In this document: positions 24,871-37,079 of the stretch, in pieces
Numbering within the stretch: position 1 is the stretch's first letter
Layout of the letters: every line of letters begins with the position of its first letter
Assembly: GCA_032209605.1 (NCBI GenBank)
Contig: JASFXZ010000004.1
Location: forward strand, 33,452,401 to 33,516,400
DNA: 64,000 nucleotides
Source of the DNA: Mactromeris polynyma
Taxonomy: Eukaryota > Mollusca > Bivalvia > Venerida > Mactridae
Reading direction: 5' to 3'
Notes under the pieces: model-generated
Seen by the model: only the letters and a program-made list of their open reading frames with translations
The model's database searches: none
What the model was told of the DNA's origin: nothing
Translations under genes and position numbers: made by a program

Positions 24871-25224
24871 TTATTATGTTAGTTAAATGTTACGACACAT
24901 TTGCCATTTTAAATATACAGATTGAATGCCTTTCAATGACTCTAGCGATTAAGTGTGAGGCTAGTTAGCTGTTACATCGATTTAAACCGCCCCGTGTATT
25001 TACTGACAGATCCAAGGCTGTAAATCGCTGTAAATTATTATTTCTATTTTTGTTTTATGTGTATCTTAAATTCCTCTTGCTTTAAGTGCAATGCTTTCCC
25101 TTGAAATAGTAATCATGTTATTATATTCCCCCTTTCGGTCTTTTGTTGCTATCTTTTGTTACTTGTTCCGTGATCCGTGATGTATTCCATCCATTAAAAT
25201 CTCCCTGTTCGTCCTCCTATATAC

Positions 25225-25395
25225 TCCTTAGTTGTCCGTATTGGTCAGTCAGTCAATTCCTGGCGCCCCTGTTCGCTTGCATATTTACCATTTCCCTTCC
25301 TTAATGCCTGATGTTTGGACTGTTGTTTTCCCAGAGGTCTGCATTATATTGTGTATGTGGCGTTCTTTGTAGCGACATTATCTCTCTTCTATATT
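25225..25395 (+). repeat. Dispersed repeat G, copy 1
   Basis: It shares GCGCCCCTGTTCGC, TGCCTGATGTTTGGA, TTGTTTTCCCAGAGG and ATTATCTCTCTTCTAT, in order, with 26790-26950. More GC- and C/T-rich than its surroundings. Confidence 0.5.
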
Positions 25396-26789
25396 AAGAC
25401 GTGAATTATAAAATAATGACAAGGTATTGTTGAACTGAATATGTTTGTATTGTGTAGACCATGTACGTTGTTGAAATTTCTTGATCATATGATGACGTGC
25501 AAATACAAATATGCTCTACCATTGCAATGAGTGTAGATTTGTATTATTTGTGCAATATTGCATGGATGTTTAACTATATGTTGGCATTTCCAAATACTAA
25601 GAACTCACGGTACATCCATTCAAAGCAATGGCAATGTCTCAACTAACATGTCTGTGTAATGTATATTATCTTGACCAACTATTTAGGATATATTATGTTT
25701 ATTTAACATACAATATATTACTTTAGTGTATAATATTAGTAAAACATATTTGCCAAATTTGAAAAGACAATCTCCTCGTTGGTATTTTCCCTCAGAACGT
25801 GTAACAAGTTTCATATTAAATTTTATCATATTCGGTTGTTCTGTTTATGCATCTTCGTGCTGTGAGGTGTCAGTATGTATAGGTATATACAAGATGATAT
25901 TTTGAACAGAAATGATCTCATGAACTGTATTTACTAGTTACAATAAATTGGTTAAGTTGTAGACATCTGACGTGCATGAAAACAAAATTAATCAGATAAA
26001 CATTGGTGCTGAAATCAATATCATGCACAAGAAAACCGATCATGAATGAGCATTACAAAACACGTTCTCCAATAAGAAACAAACACGCATATCGCTAATG
26101 AAATTCACTAAAAACTTGTAAACACCCATTTCCATGGAGAAAATATGCAATTAACTATACGCTGAGACAGCAGCATTAAATCAGTTAAAGAAGTTCCGGT
26201 AGAACTCAATGTTGTTTGAAGGGAATATGATAGAAAGGTTGGCTCACAAGTTCAGTGATGCTGATTAGTGGATTTCTTGCAATCATTTCTGTATAATATC
26301 GTATGTGTCAATGTACACTTTCTCACGACAAGTTGAGATATGTGTTATGCTTATGGAATTAAACAATTTCACTTAAATAAAATAATTATCTAGTAATGAA
26401 AGAGGATAAAAACTCAATAATAATTGTTGTACAATTTTATGTTATAGATTACTTGTAAAAAGTGTAATGGATGCTTCAATCCAGCAATTAAACAGCGCTA
26501 ATAAGTTAGTACTATAATGTAAGCAAAGGTAACTACGTGTTATAACTCATTTGCCTAGTATGACATTAACGTAGATGTCGGAATGCTATAATCACTATAC
26601 CATGTGTAACATATTTTGCAGTCGGCAATACCAAATTATCAGATTCGACACAATGTTTAATCAGCACATACACATACACGTCTTATGATAATCTGTGGTG
26701 TCAGTATACTGGACGTTGTTTTTAATTTATTGATATTGCAACATTAATTTTTTCAATAAATACAGAGGAGCACATTGTTATTGTATTCT

Positions 26790-26950
26790 TTATTCTGCCA
26801 GGCCATTACTTGCGCCTCTGTTCCCTAACGTATTCACCCTTTAATATCCTCAAGTGTCTTATGTTTTATGGATTCTTATTTTCCCGGAGGGAGGCACTGT
26901 CTTATGTATGTTGTGTTTCCTTTAGCAAATTATTCTCTCTCTTTTATTAT
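26790..26950 (+). repeat. Dispersed repeat G, copy 2
   Basis: Partner of 25225-25395: TGCGCCTCTGTTCCC, TGTCTTATGTTTTATGGA, TTATTTTCCCGGAGGGAGG and AATTATTCTCTCTCTTTTAT. It ends next to a partial family F copy. Confidence 0.5.
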
Positions 26951-26954
26951 ACAC

Positions 26955-27055
26955 ACGCACTGATGTTTTAACTGTAGGAAATTAATTGTTCATGTTTGTT
27001 TACGTAATAATTAAAACAAACAAAATAATGAGCATATTATTACTTTAAGGTCAAA
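26955..27055 (+). repeat. Dispersed repeat family F, partial copy
   Basis: It carries the 3' half of the family: TTTTAACTGTAGGAAATTA, then CATGTTTGTTTACGTAA and ATGAGCATATTATTACTT. Compare 34.7, 36.9, 49.0 and 54.7 kb. Confidence 0.6.
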
Positions 27056-27059
27056 CTAA

Positions 27060-30000
27060 TATTCTCGTCATTTGAATTCTCATGATAAAAAAATTCACAC
27101 ATATTGAAGTTTTCTGTCATTAACATAAACGTTCGGTGAAATAATTCATTAGATAAGAATATGAAACTATTTTGAATGAAGATAAGTCAGGCTAACCTAC
27201 TCATATTGACCGTATGGTTTTCGCTGATGCATAATCAATTAGTATAAATGGTTATTGATAATAAATTGTATTAACCCCCGACGTTTTATGTCTGCATGGC
27301 ACGGTTATTCTGACTCGCCCACATTAAATTTCTCGTTACCACATAAACCAACTGCTGTGCATCTGTCATTTCTTTCCTCAAGTAATGGAAAAGTTATGTC
27401 AACGACTCTCGTATTAGCTTGTCGTTGATCATTTGAATGTTCTCCGACTCCCGCAGAATTTGTAAGATAATGAGACAAAAAACAATGCAATAGTTTTGTG
27501 AGTTTTGTCGTATTTACATCGACCAAAGATTAACCATAACTAGCACAGTGTTTAAGTTGTTTAGTTGTACTATGAATTTGAATAGCTTCAGTAACATCTC
27601 AAGCTGTGCAGTTCAACCTAAGGCATGTATAGTGTCGTTGAAACATGTCGTGACAATACAATTGCCTTTATACTGTAATGAGTGCACTTATTACGGGCGA
27701 AAATGTCATGAACAACATTATTGCGTTCGCAAAAGGCTCATGTCTATCGTAAAACGTGCTTTATAACTTGCGTAAGACCTCTGGTACAAATCATCTGTAT
27801 AGTTTTTGTCCCTTTTCTTCAAATTAAACTAGGAAATCTGAAAATATCAAGCGATTTGAAATAAAACTCACATTTTGCGCTAGAAAAAACATATCCAAGA
27901 GATTAATAACAGATAATGCGCTAACAATCATGTTTTTTGAAGATTTTGTCTGCATGCTCCAATGTTATCGGTATTTCATCTCTTTCTCATTCATTTTCCA
28001 GTCCTTGTAGCTTTAGAAAGTGTGGGAGAGCATTTGTCGGAATCTTTGAACAGCAATATGGTTATATTTCATAATCATGCATCTCTACAGTTGTTCCATC
28101 GATTGATAAGTCTTCGAGATATTTTTGACGGACATCACTGGACTATTGCTTTATTTATCTTTGGTCACTGATAAAGCAGGTTGAAACCCCTAGTTGCAAG
28201 TTTGTACTCTTATCAACACTTGTCATTTGTGTGTGGGTATCTTTGTGCTGTTTTTGCTACTGTTATTGTTTACGTGTATGGATATTTTCCAGTCTCTGTG
28301 CGCCTTTGTGGTGGCCAAACTCCTCACACGTGTCATGTCCTGCTTGTCTGATTCATTTATTTTTTATCCCTCGCCGAAACTATCCGTCCGTTTGCTTGGA
28401 GCCATATTGGAGTATTAGAATAAAATGTTGGTTTCCAAAAAAGCTTGGTCGGCTAAACCGATGTATATTTTTCATTCGAACGCTCTTTTTTTATTTTTCA
28501 TGAAATGCAGGAATATTATATTTAATGAAACAATGAAGAGAATCTATTGGTCATCTAGCTTTGTTGACGTCACACTTAAAGTCAATGTTCAAAACCCTAT
28601 TACTGAGGTATCATTATTAACAAGCAGCTATATAAGCTATATACATTTTTTTCTGACAAAATGTAGTGCAATATATATAACGATTTTGTTCGCAACACGA
28701 TGTTAACAATTAACTTTGTCTCATAATTGTCTGGTAATCTTGTGTAAACTAGTAGGAACGCTATTAAAATCTAAGTCATATCATAAATATATTATATGTG
28801 TCAAACATTTACCATACAGGAGAACTTTATCGCTGCATAAGCAATTGCAATACTTTAACACACCTATTATGAACACAGTTTTGATATAACACATCTAGAT
28901 AACCTTTGAAATTCAATCTCAGTCATATAAATCGTTTTTGCTTATTATTGCTGAATAGTATTAATTTTCCAATGCCACTGTCAATATTTACATAAACCAC
29001 ACATATTGTCATCATAACCTTATCATTTTAATTGTTTACTTACAAACATGTAGTTATCAGTGAAATACTTGTGTTCCATTTAAAACCAGTTGTTTATCAA
29101 AATGTCTACAAATACATGTACAGACTACTGTAACATCGTGTAGGAAACTACGGGTATTGTCTCAGGCGTATTGTGTTAGATTGTTTCAAATTCTTCGCAA
29201 CAAAAAACATAATCCAGCTGATGCTTCTGAGAAATAACTGCAAAAAACCTATCTTCTTTGTGAGCCTCTCGTATAAGGAATGTATGTAGTTATTCCAAAC
29301 AAGTTACCACAAACGTGGCTTGTTTAATGTTGTGTTGCAGCCCACCGTTAAAATCAATACCTATGATATATGGAGTTTCACAATTGTAATTTGCAATACT
29401 TCAAATTAATGTCCTATATCTGATATGCGTATAAACTATTACATTCCTGTTATTTTACACAATTAAGCGCATTTGATGTAATCCATATCTTAGTATGATT
29501 GTTATAAAGTTTTAATATGTCGAAATAAATCCAAGCTTTCAAAATAAGTGATATATGTTTAATGTAAGGATTGTCTTGGGATCAGGCTTAACATTGTCAT
29601 TGCCTGTGTGAATACAGTAGTCATATATCTTCCAATCTAGTTAGCCAAGCGACATTCAGTGAAGTCGTTTCATATTTTATGAATCACAAAAGTGTTGTTC
29701 CATTTGTTACATGATTACGTTTGGAAAAGTCATGTTGTAGTGAAATTGCCTCTGGTATTAACTGTTTCGTTATTGATTCCAGTGAAGTCTTTGAGTCAAT
29801 TAAAGTAAAAATAGTGAACGCCATCATTCACAAGACAATGCATCACTACACATATCCCACAGAAACAACAGCGCTAGAAATATCAGTAGAAGTTGAGGAA
29901 TTGTCTGAATATAGGGGTGTCACGATATACCGTCAAGTCAGTCGGTATATTGCAATTTATTATACGGATAAAACGATATGTAAATAAATGAACGTACTGA

Positions 30001-31200
30001 ATTTTACGAGACATGTTAATGCTTTCTGCTAGAAACTTACTAGATCTAGCAACAAAGTAAAACAATATGAAATGTTCGAGTCACAAAAGCCTCTTATTCA
30101 TAAAAAACAGAAATGGGATGATAACTGTTTATTAAAAATTATATACATAGATGAGTTTCTTGTCATGAAGACATTAGACTAAGTTACAAGTCAAACTGAA
30201 ATGAGATTGAGAAACTATTTGGTTTAGCTTATGAGGGTTTATTTTAGCCAGATCGGCATGAGACTGCTAGAAAACTTGGTTATATTTATAGCGTGTTTTT
30301 AATGTGTACTTAAAATGGTTACTTTTTTAAGTTATAGTTACTGACAATCTGTCATATGTTGTATGTGTATATGTTGGAAATGAATGACCATATAGCGGAA
30401 GGTTAGCTAATTGTTAAAAAAAATAAACACACATAATTTCAACTGACCGTTCCTCAGCTCTAAATCGTTATGTGATTATTACTTCTCCTTCAATGTTTTA
30501 GATAAATTTTAAATTTTCCCTTCATCTTCACCTTTACATTCCTTGGCCTCATACATGTATAATATTTGTGATCATTTACGCCTGTCCATGGCCTACTTGC
30601 TTTTTAAGCTTGCCCTATTATTGATTCCCTTTCTCATTTTGTCCCCTCATACTCCTGGTTGGTTTTGATAATGAACCAGACAATTCATTATTGCCCCATC
30701 CTAATATATGCAATCCCTTCACCTCCTCAACTCATGATGATTTGTATATTGGAGTTTCCTGTGATCTGTGTTGGGATACATTGCTTTTTGAATTCTGCGT
30801 AACAATCTTTCCTTTATCTCCAAATCCAGATGTACGTGCTAGGGCCTCCGTGAGTTCGAAAACTCTGTGACTACAGTATCCTAGGCCATTTTACTCAAGA
30901 CAACACATATCTGTTTTGTTTAGGAATTATCAATACATAAAAGTAGAAACACTAAGAAGAAAGTGGTTTGATCTGTGTTTCTTGAAGCAGACATAGTGTT
31001 ACATCTTTTACCGCCAAACTGGAAGTATAATATTGGTTTTAACAAATATGTGTCTACTGCATAATATATACTCAAAATGTGAGGGCCTCATTTTCATCTG
31101 ATAAAAGTTCAAGCAATAAAGTACACATCTTTATAAGTTTAATATCAGGCTGAGGACATTTATATTGACCTTATTGTCCGATGCTAAAAGTATTGGTTTT
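27060..31200. other. No gene seen
   Basis: Mixed AT-rich sequence with short ORFs lacking family motifs. C/T-rich stretches near 28.2-28.4 and 30.5-30.8 kb may be eroded untranslated parts of retroelements, judged from composition only. Confidence 0.4.
29905..29975 (+). repeat. Fragment with GGGGTGTCACGATATAC
   Basis: The phrase TAGGGGTGTCACGATATACC is, from memory, typical of the end of small invertebrate DNA elements. Only a short end is visible here. Confidence 0.3.
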
Positions 31201-31202
31201 AC

Positions 31203-31592
31203 ATGCATAGCGAGTACGTGAAGCAAGGGAATTACAGCAGCCTCGAGCACCAAGTTTACACGCACATGTATACAGCTATGTACAGCCCTTCTCAATGTCT
31301 GATGATTGAGAAATGTAGATATTATTGCATTTCTGCAGAGTATCGTGACTGTCCTTATTGCGAGTGTTCTACAGAGGATGAATACCATTTTGTTCTTGCA
31401 TGCCAATTGTATAACCATATTCGATCCAAGTATATACCAATTTACTATGTTAATAATGCTTCAATAGCTAATTTGTACAACCTTTAAAATGTCAATATAA
31501 AATGAGAATATAATTCGTTGTTTGGCTATGTATTTTATACTATGCACTGAAAGAAAGGGCACATTATATGTCTATATTTAACTATATTTAAC
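31203..31592 (+). pseudogene. LINE (non-LTR) ORF2 C-terminal remnant
   Basis: The frame reads LMIEKCRYYCI, then CPYCECSTEDEYHFVLAC, then YNHIRSKYIPIYY. This is the zinc-knuckle-like tail (C-x2-C-x8-H-x4-C) typical of the end of animal non-LTR retrotransposon reverse transcriptases. After a frame change near 31490 the phrase ENIIRCLAMYF continues the same motif pattern until a stop near 31592. The reverse transcriptase domain itself is not seen upstream, so this is a 5'-truncated or eroded copy. Confidence 0.68.
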
Positions 31593-31849
31593 TGAAATAG
31601 AATTTAAATTATTATTTTTCTGTTATTATGAAGTTAAATTATGACATTGATATGAAATATGTACGCATGTATTACTATTGAAGCTGTACTTCGCGTTGTA
31701 CATACATCAAATGCTGTGTGTATTTGTGTATGTGCCGGAAGTATGTTTATGTAATACAATATTGTACTGTGATTTATTGTACATATGTCTGATTCCATGT
31801 CCAACGAATGTGAAACTGCTTCGAATTTCATGGAAATGCAGCTCATTTG

Positions 31850-32395
31850 CATGGCGGGTGTCGTTCTAGTTCGACAACACGTGCACTCGACCGATTAATC
31901 GTCCACTTTGCTCAGCGCAATCATTTTCAGAATGCTACTTCCTTAAGAAACAATTTCAAAAATGCAATTGAATTATCTACACAAGAATCGGTTGCATGAT
32001 GCTGGTTAAAGTGCAGTTGCTGCCATTCGTGTTCCGTTGTTGAGTAACTACGTTAGAGAACGCTTACGCTGGGCTTGTGACCATGTTCAATGAACAATTC
32101 CAGTGCTTTTTACTGGCGAGTCAAGATTTTCTTAACTGACAGATGATCCTTAGTGTGGAGAAGGCGAAATAAACGGTTTGCTATTGTTTGAATTGCTGAA
32201 TCCGATCTGGCGTGGCATGGACAGACGTTAACGTTCACGGCAAAACGGACCTCAATGTCAATGAAAATGGTTCTTTGACCGTGGAAGGTTACTGCCATGA
32301 GATTGTTGACGTTTAGTCGATATTTTTGTAGGGAATGCTTACTTGATACTATCACGCAAAGCACTGGCACATTTAATGAGAATATGATATTGAAA
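31850..32395 (+). pseudogene. Decayed Tc1-like transposase
   Basis: Several frames together spell a Tc1 transposase in order on the plus strand. At 31869-32010 there is an unbroken DNA-binding stretch (DRLIVHFAQRNHFQNATSL). At about 32050-32150 come RERLRWACDHVQ and a form of the DESRFS segment with Asp changed to Gly (TGESRFS). At 32224-32316 comes HGKTDLNVNENGSLTVEGY. At least three stops or frameshifts interrupt it, and the end is not seen. It lies directly downstream of the LINE remnant at 31.2-31.6 kb. Terminal repeats were not found. Confidence 0.72.
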
Positions 32396-32399
32396 TACC

Positions 32400-33190
32400 A
32401 AGGAATGTGGTAGAGAAAGGTTATATTAGTTTCATTAATGTATCAATAATGACAGATACGAGACATGGCATTAATGGTGAAAGATGCTTAACCAATTTGA
32501 TATCAAAGAGAAAAGTCGGTAGATACAAATAACGACAAGGTCTCCTAACGATTGAAGAGAATGTGGTCTTAACATACAGGAAATGGACGAATTGCTGTTA
32601 ATGGTCCAATAGATTAGTGTAGGAAAGAAAAGACAAAAGGCAGGATATCCCGCAACAAGACATTAACCACTAACTAGCCAAGAATAACAGTGACAATTCG
32701 TGGAGCAAGGAAAACATGCAGGTCACATGTTTAGCGAATCAATAATAGAGTTATAATTATTCGAGACGTCAAGATACGTCGATAAATGAGTCCTTACTCG
32801 GTTAATCTCTTTAAAGCACTAATTATCTTGAGCACTATATAGTTCTCTTATACTTAACTTGAAAATGGTGAGGTGGTAAACAGCAAAAGTTTTACAAAAT
32901 GTTGGCCAATAAACATAGTGTACACAATAAGGGTATTCTCAGATAAATATACAGCGGCACATGCTATGTAATAACGGAAACAGTCGTGCATGTGCATGTT
33001 TAACGTGTAACGTCGACTTTGACTCAGTATAATGATCAATGAAACTTACAAAGCAACTGAATACAGATAGGTATTTCCATATTTGTAAACACTATTCACC
33101 ATGTATTACCTATCATGTGTCTTACTTTGCTCTCCGGACAAATGTTCCCGTCCGTCTATCAATCTATCTGTCGATCTATCCAAATATCCA
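32400..33190. other. No gene seen
   Basis: AT-rich. The phrase ATGTATCAATAATGACAGAT near 32437 recurs in similar form near 45615 in globin intron 1, suggesting an old shared repeat. Confidence 0.35.
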
Positions 33191-33196
33191 TCCCTA

Positions 33197-33396
33197 CTTA
33201 AAGCGTCAGCCATTTCTGACTTGTGAGACACCTACGTTCTGGGTACATTAAATTTAATTCCAGGCTCCAGGCAGGTAGACCGATGGTAACCATTATTTAA
33301 CTAGCTGGTGGCTAACCAAACCGGCCATATCAGAACAGGCCCCTACCGAGATTCGAACTACGCTCCCAAGGCGGATACCTCAACCACTCGGTCAAG
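33197..33396 (-). mobile_element. tRNA-headed SINE, copy 2
   Basis: The same SINE as at 23.6 kb: minus-strand TGACCGAGTGGTTGAGG head, an eroded B box (AGTTCGAATCT), then the shared body with AGCTAGTTAAATAATGG. It has small deletions relative to copy 1. It follows a short TATC-like microsatellite at 33155-33180. Confidence 0.78.
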
Positions 33397-33674
33397 AAAT
33401 ATACATCCATTATTTGCTCGTCAATATATATTTCCCTACAATTGTATAGGATTCCCACTCGTCTACCGAAACATGGAAACTTGAAATAAACATTTCGCAC
33501 TAATTGTTATGCAAGCATTCAATCAAAAGAAGTAGCAGTATTTCCAGTGTTGTCCGTACCTCTTGATATGCACGAAATATGTGTCAACTTTTACAGTCGT
33601 AAAGTCTACGTTTTACAGCTTTCCGATACATAATAAACTCCACATACTCTCAATTTATCACGAAACCCAATCCA

Positions 33675-33850
33675 ATCATAAGTGTTTTATTCCCCATACA
33701 ATATATCAGTTATTTGTTTGACAGAGATATATCGCTGAACATAAAACTTACGTTTTAAATTAAATTATTTCCGGTAAAATGAATATGGTTATTTTATCTT
33801 TGTTGTGAGTGGCAATGCCTTGTTTCATTTCCGGTTGGACTTTTTCTTCA
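33675..33850 (+). repeat. Duplicated block E1, copy 1
   Basis: It matches 47160-47335 in order: GTTTGACAGAGATATAT, AATTATTTCCGGT, TTGTTGTGAGTGGCAATG and CATTTCCGGTTGG. Diverged and non-coding. Confidence 0.65.
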
Positions 33851-34734
33851 CTGTTTTTTTGTATCAGTGTAAATTGTACAGTGTCCCTAATTCCAAACTC
33901 GTCAGCGTATTGCAAAGGAAGTGATATGTATATTTTAATGTATTTAAAGCAACTTGAAACAACCGAAAAACAGAAATGCTAATGACAATAAAAATACTAA
34001 AACCGGAACAGATAAACATATTATAAATCGTCGTATGCCTATTTTTTCTAAAGCGAAACTTTAATTATATATAATTATAGTAAAACTAGAATTAACTACA
34101 ACATTGATCTGAAATATTGTCGTGTACGGAATTCCTCGAGCAATCACTTGTAAGCGGTTGTGTACGTCATCAACAAGTGCTCGCGTCGCGATCCGATGTG
34201 TTTATTTGTGTAAAAAAACACATCGATTTGTGAATCATTTTGCGTTTTATCGATTTGGAAACATATGTGGTCTCCTGTATCCGCATGTGTTACTGAGTTG
34301 TCATAAACGTGCACACTGCTCAAAGAAGCCTCCCTATTCAAGAACATTTGCACATAATCTATGTTTCGAATGTGGGATTTGGAACGCTTCCATGAAATGG
34401 ATCGTGCGCGAATGTTATCATACTTTTTTTAATGTTTCTTCTTATCCATGTAATCGAGATCACTTTTATTGTTAAAACCATTGGAATCTGAGATCAGTAT
34501 AACATTGAATAAATTATACAGATATCACTATCTACCGATTTCAAGGAATTAAAAATAAATGTATCATGTTTAAATGCTTAACATATCTTCTCCATGTGGA
34601 TACGAGATTTCTCGACACATTATAACATCAGTAGATCTGCTGTAAATCTGAAACTAGAGAATGTTCGTTAGAACGCCGAACGTCGATTACTGCATACACA
34701 TTTATCTCCGTGTTTATTTACATTCAGATATCAC

Positions 34735-35015
34735 TTTCTCTTAAAATAATATTATGCTCATTTTTTGTTCATTTGTTTACCTAATCAAACATGAAACATG
34801 TATTTACTATAGTTAAAACATCAATAAACATTCATTAACAAAGAATGAATGCATAATGCATGGATCCGTATTTGTTGAAGAAAGATGTAAACTCATTAAA
34901 GTTATAAAAAACTTCCATTTGTTTTTAACAATCAGGCAAATTTAAAAAGTTTTATCGGTTAGTTATATGTTAAAAGATATGTTTTCAATCGGTTAAACAT
35001 TGCAACGGTTCTTAT
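34735..35015 (-). repeat. Dispersed repeat family F, fullest copy
   Basis: On the minus strand it runs from CTAATAAGAACCGTTGCAAT through CTTCAACAAATACGGAT and TTAACTATAGTAAATAC to AAATGAGCATAATATTA. It is about 280 bp and non-coding. Other copies show the same order of phrases. Confidence 0.7.
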
Positions 35016-35767
35016 TAGAAATGTTTCAGCCAATGAAACAACAATACATGGTAAAGCCAATTCAAACATTTATCAGATGAGCCAGATATGTCTTTAATGT
35101 TTCTCGTTGTGACATATTTGATCATTTTATATATATAATATAACTACATATACTGAGCATGATCTTAAAAGTGCACGTTTTTGCGTCGTCTTCGTTACTC
35201 GAATTTTATGAAATATTTATTGCTGAAGCAGAGAAACGAAAACGACGTCCATTACTTGACAGATTATTTTCACATATTAATGTTTGTGTGCCCCCAGGCG
35301 ACTGTGCGAGATTGATCTAGACCCATTTTGATACAGGCATACGTCAATCCCACCATGTTTGGAATCCATTAGCACGTTTGCACTCACAGTCGAGAAAACA
35401 CCATTAGAAGATCATCATCATTTGTTTTTTGCAAAATTCTACGTCTCAGTTAAAATAACAGCATATTCCGACACAAGCCCTGCTGGTGATAGATGACAAC
35501 ACTGGTGGAACACAACACGTCAGAGGCTAGAACAAATAAATCGGTGAATCAACACGTTGAATGAAATTCTATTTATTGAAGACCAAACATTTTTTATGCA
35601 CAAACGTAGGTAAAGAGACGCTTTAAACATTAGATGTTCTTCTTAAATTTAGGTGGGGCATTAACACACACACAGTATGTCTGACGTTTGTTTTTGGCAT
35701 CTGGGAAACTCGTTGACTGATGGTCTTCAAAATAATTGGTCGTCTAGTTACAGGCTACAACAAACGT

Positions 35768-35900
35768 GATGTTTCAAAGTTTTCAAAGTTTATTTCGTTT
35801 AAAACCAGAAGGTCACAGACCCATGTGGCACGTGATGCTAATACAGTTTCGTAATAACAAATATCCCATGACGGCAGTTCACTGGTTTGAACTAAATATT
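35768..35900 (-). mobile_element. Probable LINE/SINE 3' end with ACTTTGAAA tail
   Basis: Read on the minus strand the segment ends GGTTTTAAACGAAATAAAC and then repeats ACTTTGAAA. A short tandem tail after AAATAAA is typical of RTE- or CR1-type retroelement ends. The body is short and non-coding. Confidence 0.45.
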
Positions 35901-36089
35901 CTGCGTTAAATGAAGTCACTCCTTCGTTTTCCAACGTAATAAATAAAGGGACTCTTAATATAAAGCATAACGGGAAACATCCAACAATATTTTGAAATCA
36001 AATATAATGATAAATCATTCCCATGTGTTGAATATTCCCCTATTAAGCTTACTAGTATCATAACAACTCGGAAGTAATTGGGTATACAA

Positions 36090-36560
36090 GTACATGTACT
36101 CTTTAATGTAAATCAGACGCCTTCTTGACATAATTCAAAACGACAGAGAATCCCTAGAACACAATCATCAGTGTATTATATAACTTGGAATAAGAACAAA
36201 GGAACGTTCTAAGAAGAAAATTGTGCTCGAAATTGAATTAGTTTTTGAAGAATATATATCCAATATCTGGACGCTGTAATTGCCTTGTGGTGTATTGCGT
36301 TCAATACAGAATATTGCGTAAGATATACCTCAACCCTTTGATGCCGCTTCTCTATTCTAGTGAACTATTTTGAGGTCTATTTTAAACCTCATTTAGTACA
36401 TTCATGGTACAGTACCAATATCAGGCGGTTATCACAAAAATTGTACACTTAAGAAAGCTATGACGTCAAACGGAACGCACAAAGATGCTATGGAATACTA
36501 GGCAGATTACAATTATGCATATTCATTTATTATTCATGCTACATCGTAAGAGCACATGCT
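36090..36560 (+). repeat. Duplicated block E2, copy 1
   Basis: It matches 47450-47910: GTAAATCAGACGCCTTCT, ATATATCCAATATCTGGACG, ACCAATATCAGGCG, AGCTATGACGTCAAACGGA and TTATTCATGCTACATCGTA occur in the same order and spacing. Confidence 0.7.
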
Positions 36561-36854
36561 GCACTTGCATTTAACGCATTTGTTTGTGCAGCATTATTTT
36601 TTCTAATCTCTGAAGTGCTCATTTTCGTACACAAAGTATTGATGTAAAAACAAATGGTAGGATCTAGGTAGTGATTTGTTTCAAGAAAAACAACAGCCAT
36701 TCGAATTAGCAATCAACACACACCAGTATACACCATGGATTGAAAACTTGAAAATGATGCTGGTAGTTGGTACAATACGTTCTGACGAACATGACAGTAA
36801 TATACAGTATATGTATCGTTTCGCTTATCGATATGACATACTCATTAAGAATAT

Positions 36855-37075
36855 ACTAATATGCACATTTGTTTGTTCATTTGTTTACATAAACACACAT
36901 GAAAATATACTTTATACAGTTTAAAAGTCAATAAATATGCATTATCAAAAATACATTTATAATGTATTTCTCTGTATGTGTCCAACAAAAGACGTTTGCA
37001 TTATCACAAAATTTAAAAAAAAAATACAGTTTTCTTACAAGCTGATGGTTTTTTACTAGTTTTGTCTGTTAGTAA
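36855..37075 (-). repeat. Dispersed repeat family F, diverged copy
   Basis: It shares (inverted) GTTCATTTGTTTACATAAAC and the AATAAATATGCATTATCAA region with the 34.7-kb copy. It is more diverged and ends without a clear boundary. Confidence 0.5.
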
Positions 37076-37079
37076 CATG

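Noticed and set aside
27962..28706. Several overlapping plus-strand ORFs rich in Phe/Leu
   Set aside because: They overlap in different frames in a T-rich stretch; the hydrophobic look is due to base composition.
34122..34475. 117-codon Cys-rich ORF
   Set aside because: The Cys spacing fits no known module, and an overlapping antisense ORF is equally open; treated as chance.
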